Origin: a virus
Length of the DNA: 64,000 nt
Strand: one strand, 5' to 3'
Virus record (IMG/VR): IMGVR_UViG_3300044655_000744
Location: 35,583-99,582 of that record
In this document: in pieces, positions 56,014 through 64,000 of the stretch
How positions within the stretch are numbered: position 1 is the first letter of the stretch
Layout: every line of letters starts with the position of its first letter
Program-made: the position numbers and the translations under genes
The notes under the pieces: model-generated
What the model saw: the letters and a program-made list of their open reading frames with translations, nothing else
What the model was told of the DNA's origin: nothing
Database searches by the model: none

Positions 56014-56652
56014 CTATTTAATTTTTAGATCTTTGATCAAGCGAGTAACTTGCTCTTTCAAATACTTCTGTACCTTTTGATCTGCGCTGGCTTCTTTTGC
56101 CATTTCGAATACCTTAGCACCACCACGCATATTCATCAGTCCTTCGTAAATCGCTGTTGGATACGCATTAGGTGCGCTTGGTTGCGCAACTACATCTACA
56201 GTGACTATTTCAAAATCACTGACTTTACCGTCACCTTCAACGTTGCCTGAGCCACGTGAACTAACGCCAAGTTTAACACCACTATCCAACATAGTCTGAA
56301 CTAACTGACCCATTGGAGTAGGTAAAATCTTTAATTTGCCGAAGCCGTTAGGACCGTCCATCCACATATCTGTAATCATGTGACTTACGCGGTCTAGATT
56401 AATCTTCAAATCATCAGGGTGATCTACTTCGCCTAAGACGCTGTAGCCACCCTTGATTTGTTCCATAATGCTAGAAACGGCTTTACCAATCTCATTTACA
56501 GGATATACTCGCTCATTGTGATTTTTGACACCACCTTGAATGAATATACCTTTCATGTAAAGATCTTTACCTTTACCGTCGTGACGGTCTTCTGTTAGAA
56601 CTTCCATTCTAGCAGCATCAAAGGTTAAGTTTTCTTTAAGATATAAAGCCAT
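56014..56652 (-). CDS. 21: gp21 prohead protease
   Basis: This 212-residue serine protease of the herpesvirus-assemblin-like/T4 type has catalytic His78 in VLGEVDHPDD and Ser131/132 in GVSSRGSG, with IVTVDVVAQPSAPNA following. It cleaves gp23, gp22 and internal proteins at L/I-x-E sites during head maturation. It is encoded directly before gp22. Confidence 0.92.
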   Translation of the reverse strand: MALYLKENLTFDAARMEVLTEDRHDGKGKDLYMKGIFIQGGVKNHNERVYPVNEIGKAVSSIMEQIKGGYSVLGEVDHPDDLKINLDRVSHMITDMWMDGPNGFGKLKILPTPMGQLVQTMLDSGVKLGVSSRGSGNVEGDGKVSDFEIVTVDVVAQPSAPNAYPTAIYEGLMNMRGGAKVFEMAKEASADQKVQKYLKEQVTRLIKDLKIK

Positions 56653-56665
56653 TATATTATCCTAA

Positions 56666-57547
56666 TTAACGTGCTAACGGGCTTTTAGTAGCTACAGGCA
56701 CTTTACCGTCTGTAGTTTGACCTTCGCCTGCTTTTGGTTTGTTTGCTGATGATAATGATTTAGTACCACCAGCTGTGTTTTGTACTTTACCAATTAAATC
56801 GCCTTTTGGTTTAACTGAACGATTAGGTGATTGGCCATCTGGGTTTTGATTTGCGCCGCCTTTAGCGATATTAGCAGATGAACCGCCCATATCAGTTTTA
56901 CCAGCTACAATACCTTTAGTGTTAATTGTTGCTGATTTACCAGCACCAACTTCGCCACCTTCAGTTTTTTGACCTTGATCAGCTACTTTTTCAACGTATT
57001 CACGAACAATAGATTCTTCCAAATCTTCTTCTTCTTCGTCTTCTTCTGTATCACATTCTTCAGCTTCGTAGAATTCTTCTTGAGCAACTTCTTCGCCGCC
57101 CATATCGTTACCCATTTCGTCGCCACCGAACATGTCAGCGTGTTCTGGTTCGTTTTCTTCGCCGGCCATTAAAGCATCAAATTCAGCTTTAAGTTCGTCA
57201 AGTGCTGACTCTAAGTCAGTAATGCGTTCTTCATCACTGGCGTGTTCTTCTTCGTGTGAGTCTAAATCGCCGCTATCATCAAAGTCGTTATCTAATTCTG
57301 AACCTTCTTCAGATCCAAATTCTTCTTCGCCTTCTTCTTCTTCGCTAATGCCTTCTTCGTCGACTTGAATTTCGTCAACTAGACCTTTAACTTGGTTACC
57401 GCCAAGATTTTCATCTAGGTCTGTTTCGTCGATAAGGCTTTCGTAAATGTCACGTGATTTTTCAACAACGATGTTGTGGAATAATTCACGAGCCTTGTCA
57501 GAATCATCATTAATGATGAATTCAATTAACTGTTCGTACTTGTTCAT
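56666..57547 (-). CDS. acidic prohead core protein (gp67/68 position)
   Basis: The N-terminal helix (MNKYEQLIEFIINDDSDKAREL) and VVEKSRDIYESL precede a long acidic region rich in Glu/Asp and a Gly/Lys/Asn-rich tail. Similar proteins occupy this position between gp20 and gp21 in T4-like marine phages and are thought to be part of the prohead core. The leader contains AAGGAG, a 9-bp inverted repeat (57570-57593) and a TGTAAATA late-like box. Confidence 0.75.
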   Translation of the reverse strand: MNKYEQLIEFIINDDSDKARELFHNIVVEKSRDIYESLIDETDLDENLGGNQVKGLVDEIQVDEEGISEEEEGEEEFGSEEGSELDNDFDDSGDLDSHEEEHASDEERITDLESALDELKAEFDALMAGEENEPEHADMFGGDEMGNDMGGEEVAQEEFYEAEECDTEEDEEEEDLEESIVREYVEKVADQGQKTEGGEVGAGKSATINTKGIVAGKTDMGGSSANIAKGGANQNPDGQSPNRSVKPKGDLIGKVQNTAGGTKSLSSANKPKAGEGQTTDGKVPVATKSPLAR

Positions 57548-57569
57548 GTGAACTCCTTAATATTAAGTT

Positions 57570-57593
57570 TATAATTGTCGATATACAATTATA
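57570..57593. repeat. 9-bp inverted repeat in leader of the core gene
   Basis: TATAATTGT and ACAATTATA flank six bases in the 130-base AT-rich gap upstream of the core protein gene. It could be an mRNA 5' hairpin or an operator. Confidence 0.6.
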
Positions 57594-57677
57594 TAGATAT
57601 ATCTCTGTAATATTATTTACATATATAAGATAAAATTGTGGTTAAATGCGTTGTTTTTGATTCGTTTTGGGAGATAA

Positions 57678-57902
57678 CTACATACCGGCAGTTGGTTCTG
57701 CCGGTGGTTCGTATTGAGTTTGAACTTTTTCTATCTTCTGTTCTTTTTCTAACTTGCGTACATCATTCATAATGCGTAGGCGATTTAACTGCGCTAGCGT
57801 TAATTTAGTTTTACGCAGGTCATTCAATGACACAGTCGTGTTGTCATCTTTCTCAGTGGAATAACCCGGCAATTCTTTGTCAAAAATTTCTAATAAGTTC
57901 AT
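57678..57902 (-). CDS. small core-associated protein, 74 residues
   Basis: The start is set at the ATG at 57902 (MNLLEIFDKELPGYS) because upstream codons are only GTG without a ribosome binding site. LRKTKLTLAQLNRLRIMNDVRKLE is a helical segment I recall from proteins following gp20 in cyanophages. It probably joins the prohead core (gp67-like position). The preceding box GGTAAATA is five bases from the ATG. Confidence 0.65.
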   Translation of the reverse strand: MNLLEIFDKELPGYSTEKDDNTTVSLNDLRKTKLTLAQLNRLRIMNDVRKLEKEQKIEKVQTQYEPPAEPTAGM

Positions 57903-57923
57903 ATTCTTATTTACCACAAGCTG

Positions 57924-59645
57924 TTAAGAACCGGCCAACGGCGCTGTAGTTGATGGCGCAACGCTACCCATGGCGCTTGGATTTGTGCCGGCGGCAGCCA
58001 TCCCGGGCTCTGTTCCGGGTTCAGTTGGCATAGCTTGTTCTATATTACCTAGGTCAGTGTCAAGAGCTGCTGGAGTAACACCAACGGCACGTAGATTAGC
58101 TTCTTCCGTTCCTTGGTCAGTTTTGCCGCGCTCTTCTGCCCACATTTCGTCATTTTGCTGCATTTCTTCTTCACTTAGATCTAAGTAACGTTGTAGTAAG
58201 AAGCGTTTACTTAGATAGTTAATGGGTTCTAATGCTGTAAACGTAGCTATTCGTGTTTGATCAATCTCAGCTTGGCGATATTTGGCAAAGTTTTGTGGCT
58301 CGTTAAAGCGAAGTTCAAAGAGGCTACCGTCGATGTTTATACCTCTCCAGCGCATAAACATTTTAAATTCTGTATCTAACGGTTCTGCTATTAGAGTTTG
58401 TAAGCGTTTACAGTATTGGTTGAATCGCCATTCTTGAATTAATGCTGTTGTGGTGCGTCCGTCACTGTATGCTGCTGGACTGTCATCAGCTGTTGTTGGC
58501 AAATAGCTACTAGGAATGCGTAGACCACGGAATAGTTTATTAGTAAAAAAGCGTAAGTCTGTAATTTCACCCAGGTTGTTACCGCCCGGCAATACATCTA
58601 CGCTAGATCCTCGACCGTCTGCAGTCACAGGAAAGAAGTAGTCTTCGTTTGTGCTTAATGGATTATAAGTAGCATCCATCATGTTCTGTCCGCCACCTGT
58701 TTGTGTAGGAATACGACGTTGATGAATTTCGTTTTTAATGCGATCAACAAAGGCCATAGCCATATGGCTAGGCATATTACCTACATCAATTTTAAATACA
58801 CGACGTTCTGGAGCACGTTGTATACGGTAGATAATGATAGCGTCTTCTAATAGTTCCTTTTGTTTAAAAATCTTAAACACGCTTTCTAATACGCTGTTAC
58901 CAAATGGCCAATTTATATCTAACCCTTCAGTTAAACTCATGTGTACTACATGTTCAGCATCAATGACTGCTTCGTTTTGCGCATGGCTAAAACGACTGCC
59001 GCCACTATAAGGAGTGTTTGGCTGGGTGTATGCTCCGCTAGGACCGCCAACTTGTGGGTGATTAACATACGTATCACTAGCCGCTACCGCTGTAGCAGTT
59101 AGATTTTGAAAGTTAATATTTAGGTCTTTAATCCAATATTGTTCAGGTTTCTTACCTTCTGCTTCATTAACAATAACTTTAGTTACTTTGTGCATCTCAG
59201 TCCAGTACATCTTGAATGTTTCTGGATCACGTAAGAATACTTGATCGCCATATTTGATAGTGTTGCGTACTAGTTTGAATAGGCGTTTATTTAATTGATT
59301 AAGAGTAACCCACTGTTGTAGTTGCTCTTTAATAATTTTAATTTCATTATCGGTTGGCTTTTCTTTGAAGTATAAATCAAATCCTGTGCCGTTTTCAATA
59401 TTTGGCTGTGTCATAAACTCAGCAAGAATATCAAGGGCAGCATTAACTTCACTGTCCATATCCATTTGCTCGTACTGATTATAACGCTCGGTGCGATTTG
59501 GGTGCCCAATGTACACTTCGGGTAGTTGACTAGCAAAGTTGCGGTATCCCGGATCAATGCCTTGACTGACGCCGCGACCTGCTCCGCTAATGGGACTCAT
59601 TTGTCCGCTTACGTTTGCTGTTTTAAAATGCTTTTTCCATGACAT
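57924..59645 (-). CDS. 20: gp20 portal protein
   Basis: This 573-residue protein contains the classic T4-like portal landmarks: EVYIGHPNRTERYNQYEQMDMDSEVNAALDILAE-type start region, LFKLVRNTIKYGDQVFLRDP, APERRVFKIDVGNMP, and FFTNKLFRGLRIPSSYLP. The portal forms the twelve-subunit ring for DNA entry and tail attachment and initiates head assembly. The C-terminal 60 residues are Ala/Pro/Gly-rich. Confidence 0.95.
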   Translation of the reverse strand: MSWKKHFKTANVSGQMSPISGAGRGVSQGIDPGYRNFASQLPEVYIGHPNRTERYNQYEQMDMDSEVNAALDILAEFMTQPNIENGTGFDLYFKEKPTDNEIKIIKEQLQQWVTLNQLNKRLFKLVRNTIKYGDQVFLRDPETFKMYWTEMHKVTKVIVNEAEGKKPEQYWIKDLNINFQNLTATAVAASDTYVNHPQVGGPSGAYTQPNTPYSGGSRFSHAQNEAVIDAEHVVHMSLTEGLDINWPFGNSVLESVFKIFKQKELLEDAIIIYRIQRAPERRVFKIDVGNMPSHMAMAFVDRIKNEIHQRRIPTQTGGGQNMMDATYNPLSTNEDYFFPVTADGRGSSVDVLPGGNNLGEITDLRFFTNKLFRGLRIPSSYLPTTADDSPAAYSDGRTTTALIQEWRFNQYCKRLQTLIAEPLDTEFKMFMRWRGINIDGSLFELRFNEPQNFAKYRQAEIDQTRIATFTALEPINYLSKRFLLQRYLDLSEEEMQQNDEMWAEERGKTDQGTEEANLRAVGVTPAALDTDLGNIEQAMPTEPGTEPGMAAAGTNPSAMGSVAPSTTAPLAGS

Positions 59646-59677
59646 ATGATTATCTCTAAGATACTATATTTAAGCCT

Positions 59678-62014
59678 TTACAGCGAGTTCTGTAGAATTC
59701 CTGATGTCATTCTATTATTTGTAGACATCGCATCTAATAGACTTCTCAATAACTGAGTTTGTTCTTGAAGTATACCGTTCATTTTGGGCATTTCTTCGGA
59801 TGGCGGAGCACTACTAGGTATAATTTGTGTATCATTCCTTGATTCCATTCGATCAGTTGTTTTAGTTAAACTTGTTACTAGTTGTTCTAATGACTGTGCC
59901 GGTGATGTAATCGACGACATTTTATCTTTAAGGGTTGCTTGACTGTCAATGATGCCTATTAATTGTTCAGTGATATTGTTTGGCACAATAGACGACGGGC
60001 CTACTACTAATTCTGGACCTTGTTCACCTGTAATACCAATTTGGCCTGGTTTGATGTTGCCACCTTTAGCATATCCTTTAGTTTCCGCCGGCACTGCTGT
60101 AGCCGGTTTCCAATCAACTATTCGTCTACCAGCGCGGCCTGCTGTGACATAAACTGGCTCGTATCCTTGTTTGGCTGCTTCTTCAACTGATGGAAAATCA
60201 TGCCCGACTACAGCACCACGGCCAGCTTTCACTTCCCCTCGTTCATTGGTGTTTTTACCAAGTATGTTTTTTGGCTTAGTATCAGTTTCTGTAGTTCCTG
60301 ACTCTAATCCCATAGTCTTTTGAAAAGCTGAAAGATCTCCAGTTTTAGCAAACTCCGCTGCTCCTCGAAGCATTTTACTAGTAGTTTCAACTGTGGCTTT
60401 GACTATGTTAGCATAGTCTTTCATATACGTTCCAGTTAAAGTTTCCATAGCTACTTGAAACTTTTTAGTTTCTTCAGTAGCAGCTTGAAATCCGGTAGTC
60501 AACTCATCCGAGGCTGTTTGTTGTGATTCTGCTCGTTTAGCTGATGCTTCTGCAGCGCCTGGATCTAATAGGTATTTTTCTAAAGCGTTACCGATAGCAG
60601 CAAATTGTTCAGCGCCTTGTACTCCATACACTGCGGCTAAGTCAACTGCTTGTCCGTATCCTTCTCTAGCCGCACGATACTGTTTAGCATTTTCAGCAAT
60701 AAAGTTTTGAGTTTCTGATGTGATATTTTTACTACCAGATTTAACAGCGCCTGAAATGCTGTCAATAATCTGCATAGCTTGTTTATTAGCCACAATACCC
60801 GGTATAGCCACTGCCCCGCCTACCATTTTTTGTACTAGAGCACGTTGATATTCTGGGCCCAATGTTTCTAATTGACTATAAGCCAATTTAAAAGCTTCAA
60901 GTTGATCGCCTGATAATGATGCCATCAATGAAGAACGCATACTTTCATCACGTGCTTTTTCCATAGCAGCTTTAGCATCTTTGCCTGTTATGTCACTCAG
61001 TACTTTTAAGTTAGTAGCATACTCTTGGGTACCTTTAGCCAATTGTGCTTCACTCATGCCGCGCAATCTACCCTCAGACTGACGCTGGGCGGCATATTGT
61101 GCTAAAATCTCACCTTGTTCTTCGTAACCGTAGCCCAACGCTAGTAGTTGATTACGCACTGAATTTGTTCCAGATGCCATTCCCTTAAGACCTTTGCTTA
61201 GTAGCAACGATCCTTCACTAGCACTTAACCCCATACCACGGATGTCTTCTCTTGAATTGCCGACAACTCTGCTAAAATCTGCTATACCTAGTCCGCTTTC
61301 GTTAGCTATAGTAGACATTTCAGTCATACCACCAGCAAAGCTAGCTCCTGCTTTAGTAAACGCAGATAATGCTTCTGTACGTTTTTGTAGTTCGGCCGCA
61401 AATACTTTATTACTTGCTTGTAATATAGTAACGCTGGCTTCTAATACTCCTTTAGATACTTTTCCAGCAGTGTCTGCTAGTCTAGCTGCTCCATCGCCGA
61501 TAACAGGTATCATACCTAATAGGCCGCCAGCAATACCTTTAGTTGTGTCTATGGTTTTTTCAAGGCCTGCTTGTAGAAGTTCTAAACTGGTGTTAATAAG
61601 TTCTGAGCTAGCTTTGATGGGATTTTTAGCTAGATCATCATAGCTAGTTGCCCAATTAGCAGATACACTAGCTGCTGTTAAACTCAAATCCTTGCCAAAA
61701 CTGTAGATATTTGAACTTAACGATGTAACTGCTTGTTTTAGTCCTTGACTAAATTTATCTGCTGACTCTCCAGCAGCATCTAGCGAATCACCAGTGCCAT
61801 CAGCTTGCTCTGCTAGTTGATCGAGCTCAGATCCTAGTTTTTTAGATTTTTTAATTTCTTCTTCTTTGGCTTTAGCTAGTTTCTTTTCTTCAGTCTGTTT
61901 AGTTTTGTCTGATCGATTAACCGCATCCAGGATAGACTTCATGGTGCTTTCTTCAGCTGCACCTTCTACTGTTACTGGTCCATCTAACCCAGGAATTTCA
62001 ATTTTAATAGCCAT
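59678..62014 (-). CDS. tail tape measure protein (gp29 analogue)
   Basis: This 778-residue, mainly helical protein has a long Ala-rich middle, several amphipathic or hydrophobic stretches (IAGGLLGMIPVIGDGAARLA) and coiled-coil ends. It contains KGGNIKPGQIGITGEQGPEL, a motif very common near the C-terminus of phage tape measure proteins. It sits between the portal and gp26, where T4 would have gp29 in a distant cluster. It likely sets tail length. Confidence 0.8.
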   Translation of the reverse strand: MAIKIEIPGLDGPVTVEGAAEESTMKSILDAVNRSDKTKQTEEKKLAKAKEEEIKKSKKLGSELDQLAEQADGTGDSLDAAGESADKFSQGLKQAVTSLSSNIYSFGKDLSLTAASVSANWATSYDDLAKNPIKASSELINTSLELLQAGLEKTIDTTKGIAGGLLGMIPVIGDGAARLADTAGKVSKGVLEASVTILQASNKVFAAELQKRTEALSAFTKAGASFAGGMTEMSTIANESGLGIADFSRVVGNSREDIRGMGLSASEGSLLLSKGLKGMASGTNSVRNQLLALGYGYEEQGEILAQYAAQRQSEGRLRGMSEAQLAKGTQEYATNLKVLSDITGKDAKAAMEKARDESMRSSLMASLSGDQLEAFKLAYSQLETLGPEYQRALVQKMVGGAVAIPGIVANKQAMQIIDSISGAVKSGSKNITSETQNFIAENAKQYRAAREGYGQAVDLAAVYGVQGAEQFAAIGNALEKYLLDPGAAEASAKRAESQQTASDELTTGFQAATEETKKFQVAMETLTGTYMKDYANIVKATVETTSKMLRGAAEFAKTGDLSAFQKTMGLESGTTETDTKPKNILGKNTNERGEVKAGRGAVVGHDFPSVEEAAKQGYEPVYVTAGRAGRRIVDWKPATAVPAETKGYAKGGNIKPGQIGITGEQGPELVVGPSSIVPNNITEQLIGIIDSQATLKDKMSSITSPAQSLEQLVTSLTKTTDRMESRNDTQIIPSSAPPSEEMPKMNGILQEQTQLLRSLLDAMSTNNRMTSGILQNSL

Positions 62015-62025
62015 GATTTTTCCAC

Positions 62026-62033
62026 TATAAATA
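62026..62033 (+). promoter_or_regulatory. T4 late promoter (TATAAATA) for gp26
   Basis: An exact T4 late promoter box on the plus strand, 39 bases before the gp26 ATG. Confidence 0.75.
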
Positions 62034-62050
62034 TTAGAATACTATTATCT

Positions 62051-62058
62051 TATTTATG
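62051..62058 (-). promoter_or_regulatory. T4-type late promoter box (CATAAATA) for tape measure
   Basis: This minus-strand box faces the gp26 promoter 18 bases away, so the two 5' leaders would overlap slightly as antisense. Confidence 0.6.
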
Positions 62059-62072
62059 GAGTTCAAATACCG

Positions 62073-62912
62073 ATGGAAAACTCAACTGCTAATAATCCAT
62101 TAGCCAAACACTTTCGCCAACCAGCGATTTATATAACTTTACCTAGTGGCGGTAAATTTTGGCCCGAGGGTTCAATCGACATTCCGTTAACTGGCGAAAT
62201 TCCTGTATACCCAATGACTGTTAAAGACGAAATGCTACTCAAAACACCCGATGCCTTAATGAACGGTGCTAGCATTGTTAATATGATTCATAGTTGCTGT
62301 CCTAATATCACTAATGCCTGGGTATGTCCTGTTGTAGATTTAGATGCTATATTAATCGCTATTAGATTAGCCAGTTATGGTAACAGTATGGAGTTTACCA
62401 GCATTTGCCCGCACTGCCAAACAGTTAACGATAATGCTATTGATCTACGTGTGTTATTAGACAGCGTCAAGCCCGTAACTTACAACAGCACTGCTACTAT
62501 ACAAAATTTAGTATTTCATTTTAAACCGCAGAGTTTTGAAAACTTAAATCAAGTAAGCCAAGTGACGTTCGAGCAACAAAAGTTAGTTAGTTCAATAATT
62601 GACAGTGAGTTACCCGAAGATCAAAAAGCAGAACTATTTCGCGAAGGATTTGCCAAGCTGACTAATTTGAATTTAAACATGCTAGCTAGCTGTATTGATT
62701 CGATCGAAGCCGACGGACAGCATGTAGCCAATGCTGATCAAATCAAAGAATTCTTGGATAATGTAGACTTAAAAAGTTACGAAGACATTAAAACAAACGT
62801 ACAGATGTTAGTTGACCAAAATAAAATAGCACCACTAACACTAACCTGTAGTAACTGCGAATCTACCTATCAAACAAACCTGGAGTTTAATCAATCAAAT
62901 TTTTTCGTCTAA
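62073..62912 (+). CDS. 26: gp26 baseplate hub-type protein
   Basis: This 279-residue protein matches the T4 baseplate gp26/gp51 family: HFRQPAIYITLPSGGKFWPEG, then PVYPMTVKDEMLLKTPDALMNG and SICPHCQTVNDN, with a second CSNC near the end. The two Cys pairs suggest zinc binding. It is needed for hub assembly. GGAG lies upstream at a slightly long distance, and it has an exact late promoter. Confidence 0.88.
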   Translation: MENSTANNPLAKHFRQPAIYITLPSGGKFWPEGSIDIPLTGEIPVYPMTVKDEMLLKTPDALMNGASIVNMIHSCCPNITNAWVCPVVDLDAILIAIRLASYGNSMEFTSICPHCQTVNDNAIDLRVLLDSVKPVTYNSTATIQNLVFHFKPQSFENLNQVSQVTFEQQKLVSSIIDSELPEDQKAELFREGFAKLTNLNLNMLASCIDSIEADGQHVANADQIKEFLDNVDLKSYEDIKTNVQMLVDQNKIAPLTLTCSNCESTYQTNLEFNQSNFFV

Positions 62913-62917
62913 GGCTT

Positions 62918-63136
62918 TTGAAGCTGTCTGACGAGGAAATTATTAATCTACTAGACTCGTTAGAAAAAGACTCAAAAGCCCTAAGAGAAGAAGCGATACA
63001 GATATGTTGGTATATGCGCGGCTCAGTCAGCTATGACGATTCTATGTTGTTAACTGCCGAAGATCGAAAGATTATTTCAAAATTGATTAAAGATAATTTA
63101 GAAACAACTAAGAAAACTGGAATGCCGTTCTTTTAA
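62918..63136 (+). CDS. small hub-associated protein, 72 residues, TTG start
   Basis: Translation should start at the TTG at 62918, six bases after the gp26 stop, since no ATG is available before the conserved-looking part. AAGG overlaps the stop. The sequence (LSDEEIINLLDSLEKDSKALREEAIQI..., YMRGSVSYDDSMLLTAEDR..., TTKKTGMPFF) is like small proteins following gp26 in T4-like marine phages and may be an assembly chaperone. A terminator follows at 63165-63190. Confidence 0.7.
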   Translation: MKLSDEEIINLLDSLEKDSKALREEAIQICWYMRGSVSYDDSMLLTAEDRKIISKLIKDNLETTKKTGMPFF

Positions 63137-63164
63137 GTCGTTATTGTCCTTAAAGTATATAATT

Positions 63165-63190
63165 AAGACTATTTGATATAGTCTTTTTTA
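63165..63190 (+). terminator. rho-independent terminator
   Basis: AAGACTAT-ttgat-ATAGTCTT followed by a run of T on the plus strand. It ends the gp26 transcript. Confidence 0.85.
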
Positions 63191-63691
63191 TTGGTTAACT
63201 ACTTAAGATGTCTAACGACATCTGCTTTATCGCTTGCGCTCTAAAGCCTTTTCTTCTATTCTTTTTACTCTAATTTACTTTGATTTACTGTATGCTCTTC
63301 TAATGCTTTATCCAGATGTAAGTCATACTTCACCTATCCGAGGCAAAGTATAAGAGACACTTTATCCGAGTGCTTCCATCATACTAACTAAAAGAGATTA
63401 TTTTCACTAACACGGAAGCGGTTGCCCTGTACTCCCTACTCTTGCTTCTTGCAACGGTAGCATCCATAGCCGTAGTTAGCCAACTATAGTATGCTTGCGG
63501 GTTGTATCTTTTTCACAGTGCCCACATCATTCGGTTTTTACACCTAGGTTTATATTGTTTCGATCGCTTTTTATAGCACAATACGGTTCTTGCCATCAAG
63601 TGTAAGGTCTAGTCCTTACGTTCCACCTGCGGCCATTACGCGAGCAGGATCTCCTCTTGATACAGCGCAGGCTGCAGCAGTGGCTAATATG
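63191..63691. other. 500-base stretch without a clear gene, rich in inverted repeats
   Basis: No frame of useful length with a start is present on either strand. The stretch contains many short inverted repeats, including TGCTTCC/GGAAGCG across about 50 bases, GTAAGG/CCTTAC, and CCTGC/GCAGG. On the minus strand three GGATA-containing elements occur within about 70 bases. It may encode a structured RNA, be a regulatory region, or be a decayed gene. I see no tRNA, tmRNA or intron core. Confidence 0.5.
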
Positions 63692-64000
63692 TTACTTTGT
63701 AATCTTTAAATCTTTTACGGAATTTTTACCAAGTTTTAATTGAATAATGCCGTTGTAGTTGTTTTCACGCAACAAGACATCTTCCTTAAATTGGTAATAG
63801 GCTTCCAAGTAATTAGTTTCGCCTCTTGAGCTACACAGATGTATAATCTCACGAGTAAATTTCTCTTTGCCTAGTTGCTCAATATCTTCTATTAAGCGGT
63901 GTGATGAGCCCCAATAATCTTTCCAGTCTGTTTCTATGACTTCGTGTCGTTTATTTTTCTTGCCTTTTAGAGGTGGTCTCTTTTTGATGGTAGTAAAGTA
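63692..64000 (-). CDS. partial conserved-type phage protein, C-terminal 102 residues
   Basis: The frame is open at the window edge and ends at TAA 63694-63692. It reads ...KKRPPLKGKKNKRHEVIETDW, then YWGSSHRLIEDIEQLGKEKF, SSRGETNYLEAYYQF, and LKLGKNSVKDLKITK. The GSS..L..DI...G...F.REI....SRGE.NYLEA pattern is one I recall from phage proteins distantly related to GIY-YIG/Seg-type proteins; this is tentative. The basic N-terminal part fits nucleic-acid binding. Confidence 0.65.
   Translation of the reverse strand, partial: YFTTIKKRPPLKGKKNKRHEVIETDWKDYWGSSHRLIEDIEQLGKEKFTREIIHLCSSRGETNYLEAYYQFKEDVLLRENNYNGIIQLKLGKNSVKDLKITK

Noticed and set aside
63559-63691. Protein-like minus-strand string ATAAACAVSRGDPARVMAAGG and, after an in-frame stop, GLDLTLDGKNRIVL
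   Set aside because: There is no start codon or ribosome binding site, and two stops interrupt it. It may be a decayed gene, but the evidence is too thin to call one.
63191-63691. Group I intron or tmRNA in the gene-free stretch
   Set aside because: I could not find the conserved intron core pairings, flanking exons of one gene, or a tRNA-like domain with TTCGA arm plus tag frame.

Overview
This window is part of the genome of a lytic, contractile-tailed T4-like phage of the broad group that includes cyanophages and pelagiphages. It carries recognisable versions of gp4, gp13, gp14, gp15, gp16, gp17, gp18, gp19, gp20, gp21, gp22, gp23, gp26, gp32, UvsX, UvsY and the gp1 dNMP kinase. The base composition is AT-rich. 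No photosynthesis genes are visible, so the host cannot be named from this window; it is a bacterium that uses sigma70-type promoters. Most genes lie on the minus strand.

Layout: (1) 1-4.5 kb is an early/accessory region. It has eleven ordinary tRNA genes with encoded CCA, one circularly permuted tRNA-like element between tRNA-His and tRNA-Gly, several consensus TTGACA-17-TATAAT promoters, and small genes for a YkuK-type RNase H-like protein, a tyrosine phosphatase, an RNA polymerase omega-like protein and a DNA methyltransferase. (2) 4.5-15 kb is one tightly overlapping minus-strand block containing gp32, UvsX and UvsY. Interleaved with them are a sulfotransferase, three radical SAM proteins, a short-chain dehydrogenase, a methyltransferase and a sugar nucleotidyltransferase-cupin fusion. 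(3) 15-25 kb holds a set of probable internal head proteins, the terminase subunits gp17 and gp16, and head completion protein gp4. (4) 23.8-38 kb holds tail tube, sheath and neck genes with a few metabolic passengers (HNH protein, dNMP kinase, glycosyltransferase-like, Nudix). (5) 38-53 kb is a fibre and adhesin region with very repetitive proteins, a 2-oxoglutarate oxygenase and a polyglycine adhesin-like protein. (6) 53.2-60 kb is the head module (gp23, gp22, gp21, core protein, gp20), with a small promoter-ORF-terminator cassette inserted beside gp23. (7) 59.7-64 kb carries the tape measure protein, gp26, a small hub-associated protein, about 500 bases without a clear gene, and a gene running off the end.

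How it fits together: early genes appear to be expressed from host-type promoters, and structural genes from T4-type late promoters of the form N(A/T)TAAATA placed before most late genes. In several cases either promoter type sits only 5-8 bases from the start codon, which predicts leaderless mRNAs. Head proteins carry gp21-type cleavage sites (L/I-x-E), and a group of unrecognised proteins shares short N-terminal and AGL-type motifs suggesting packaging in the prohead core.

The most striking observation is the permuted tRNA at 1558-1647. Its T arm and 3' acceptor strand precede its 5' acceptor strand and D arm, yet every stem pairs and nearly all invariant tRNA bases are present.
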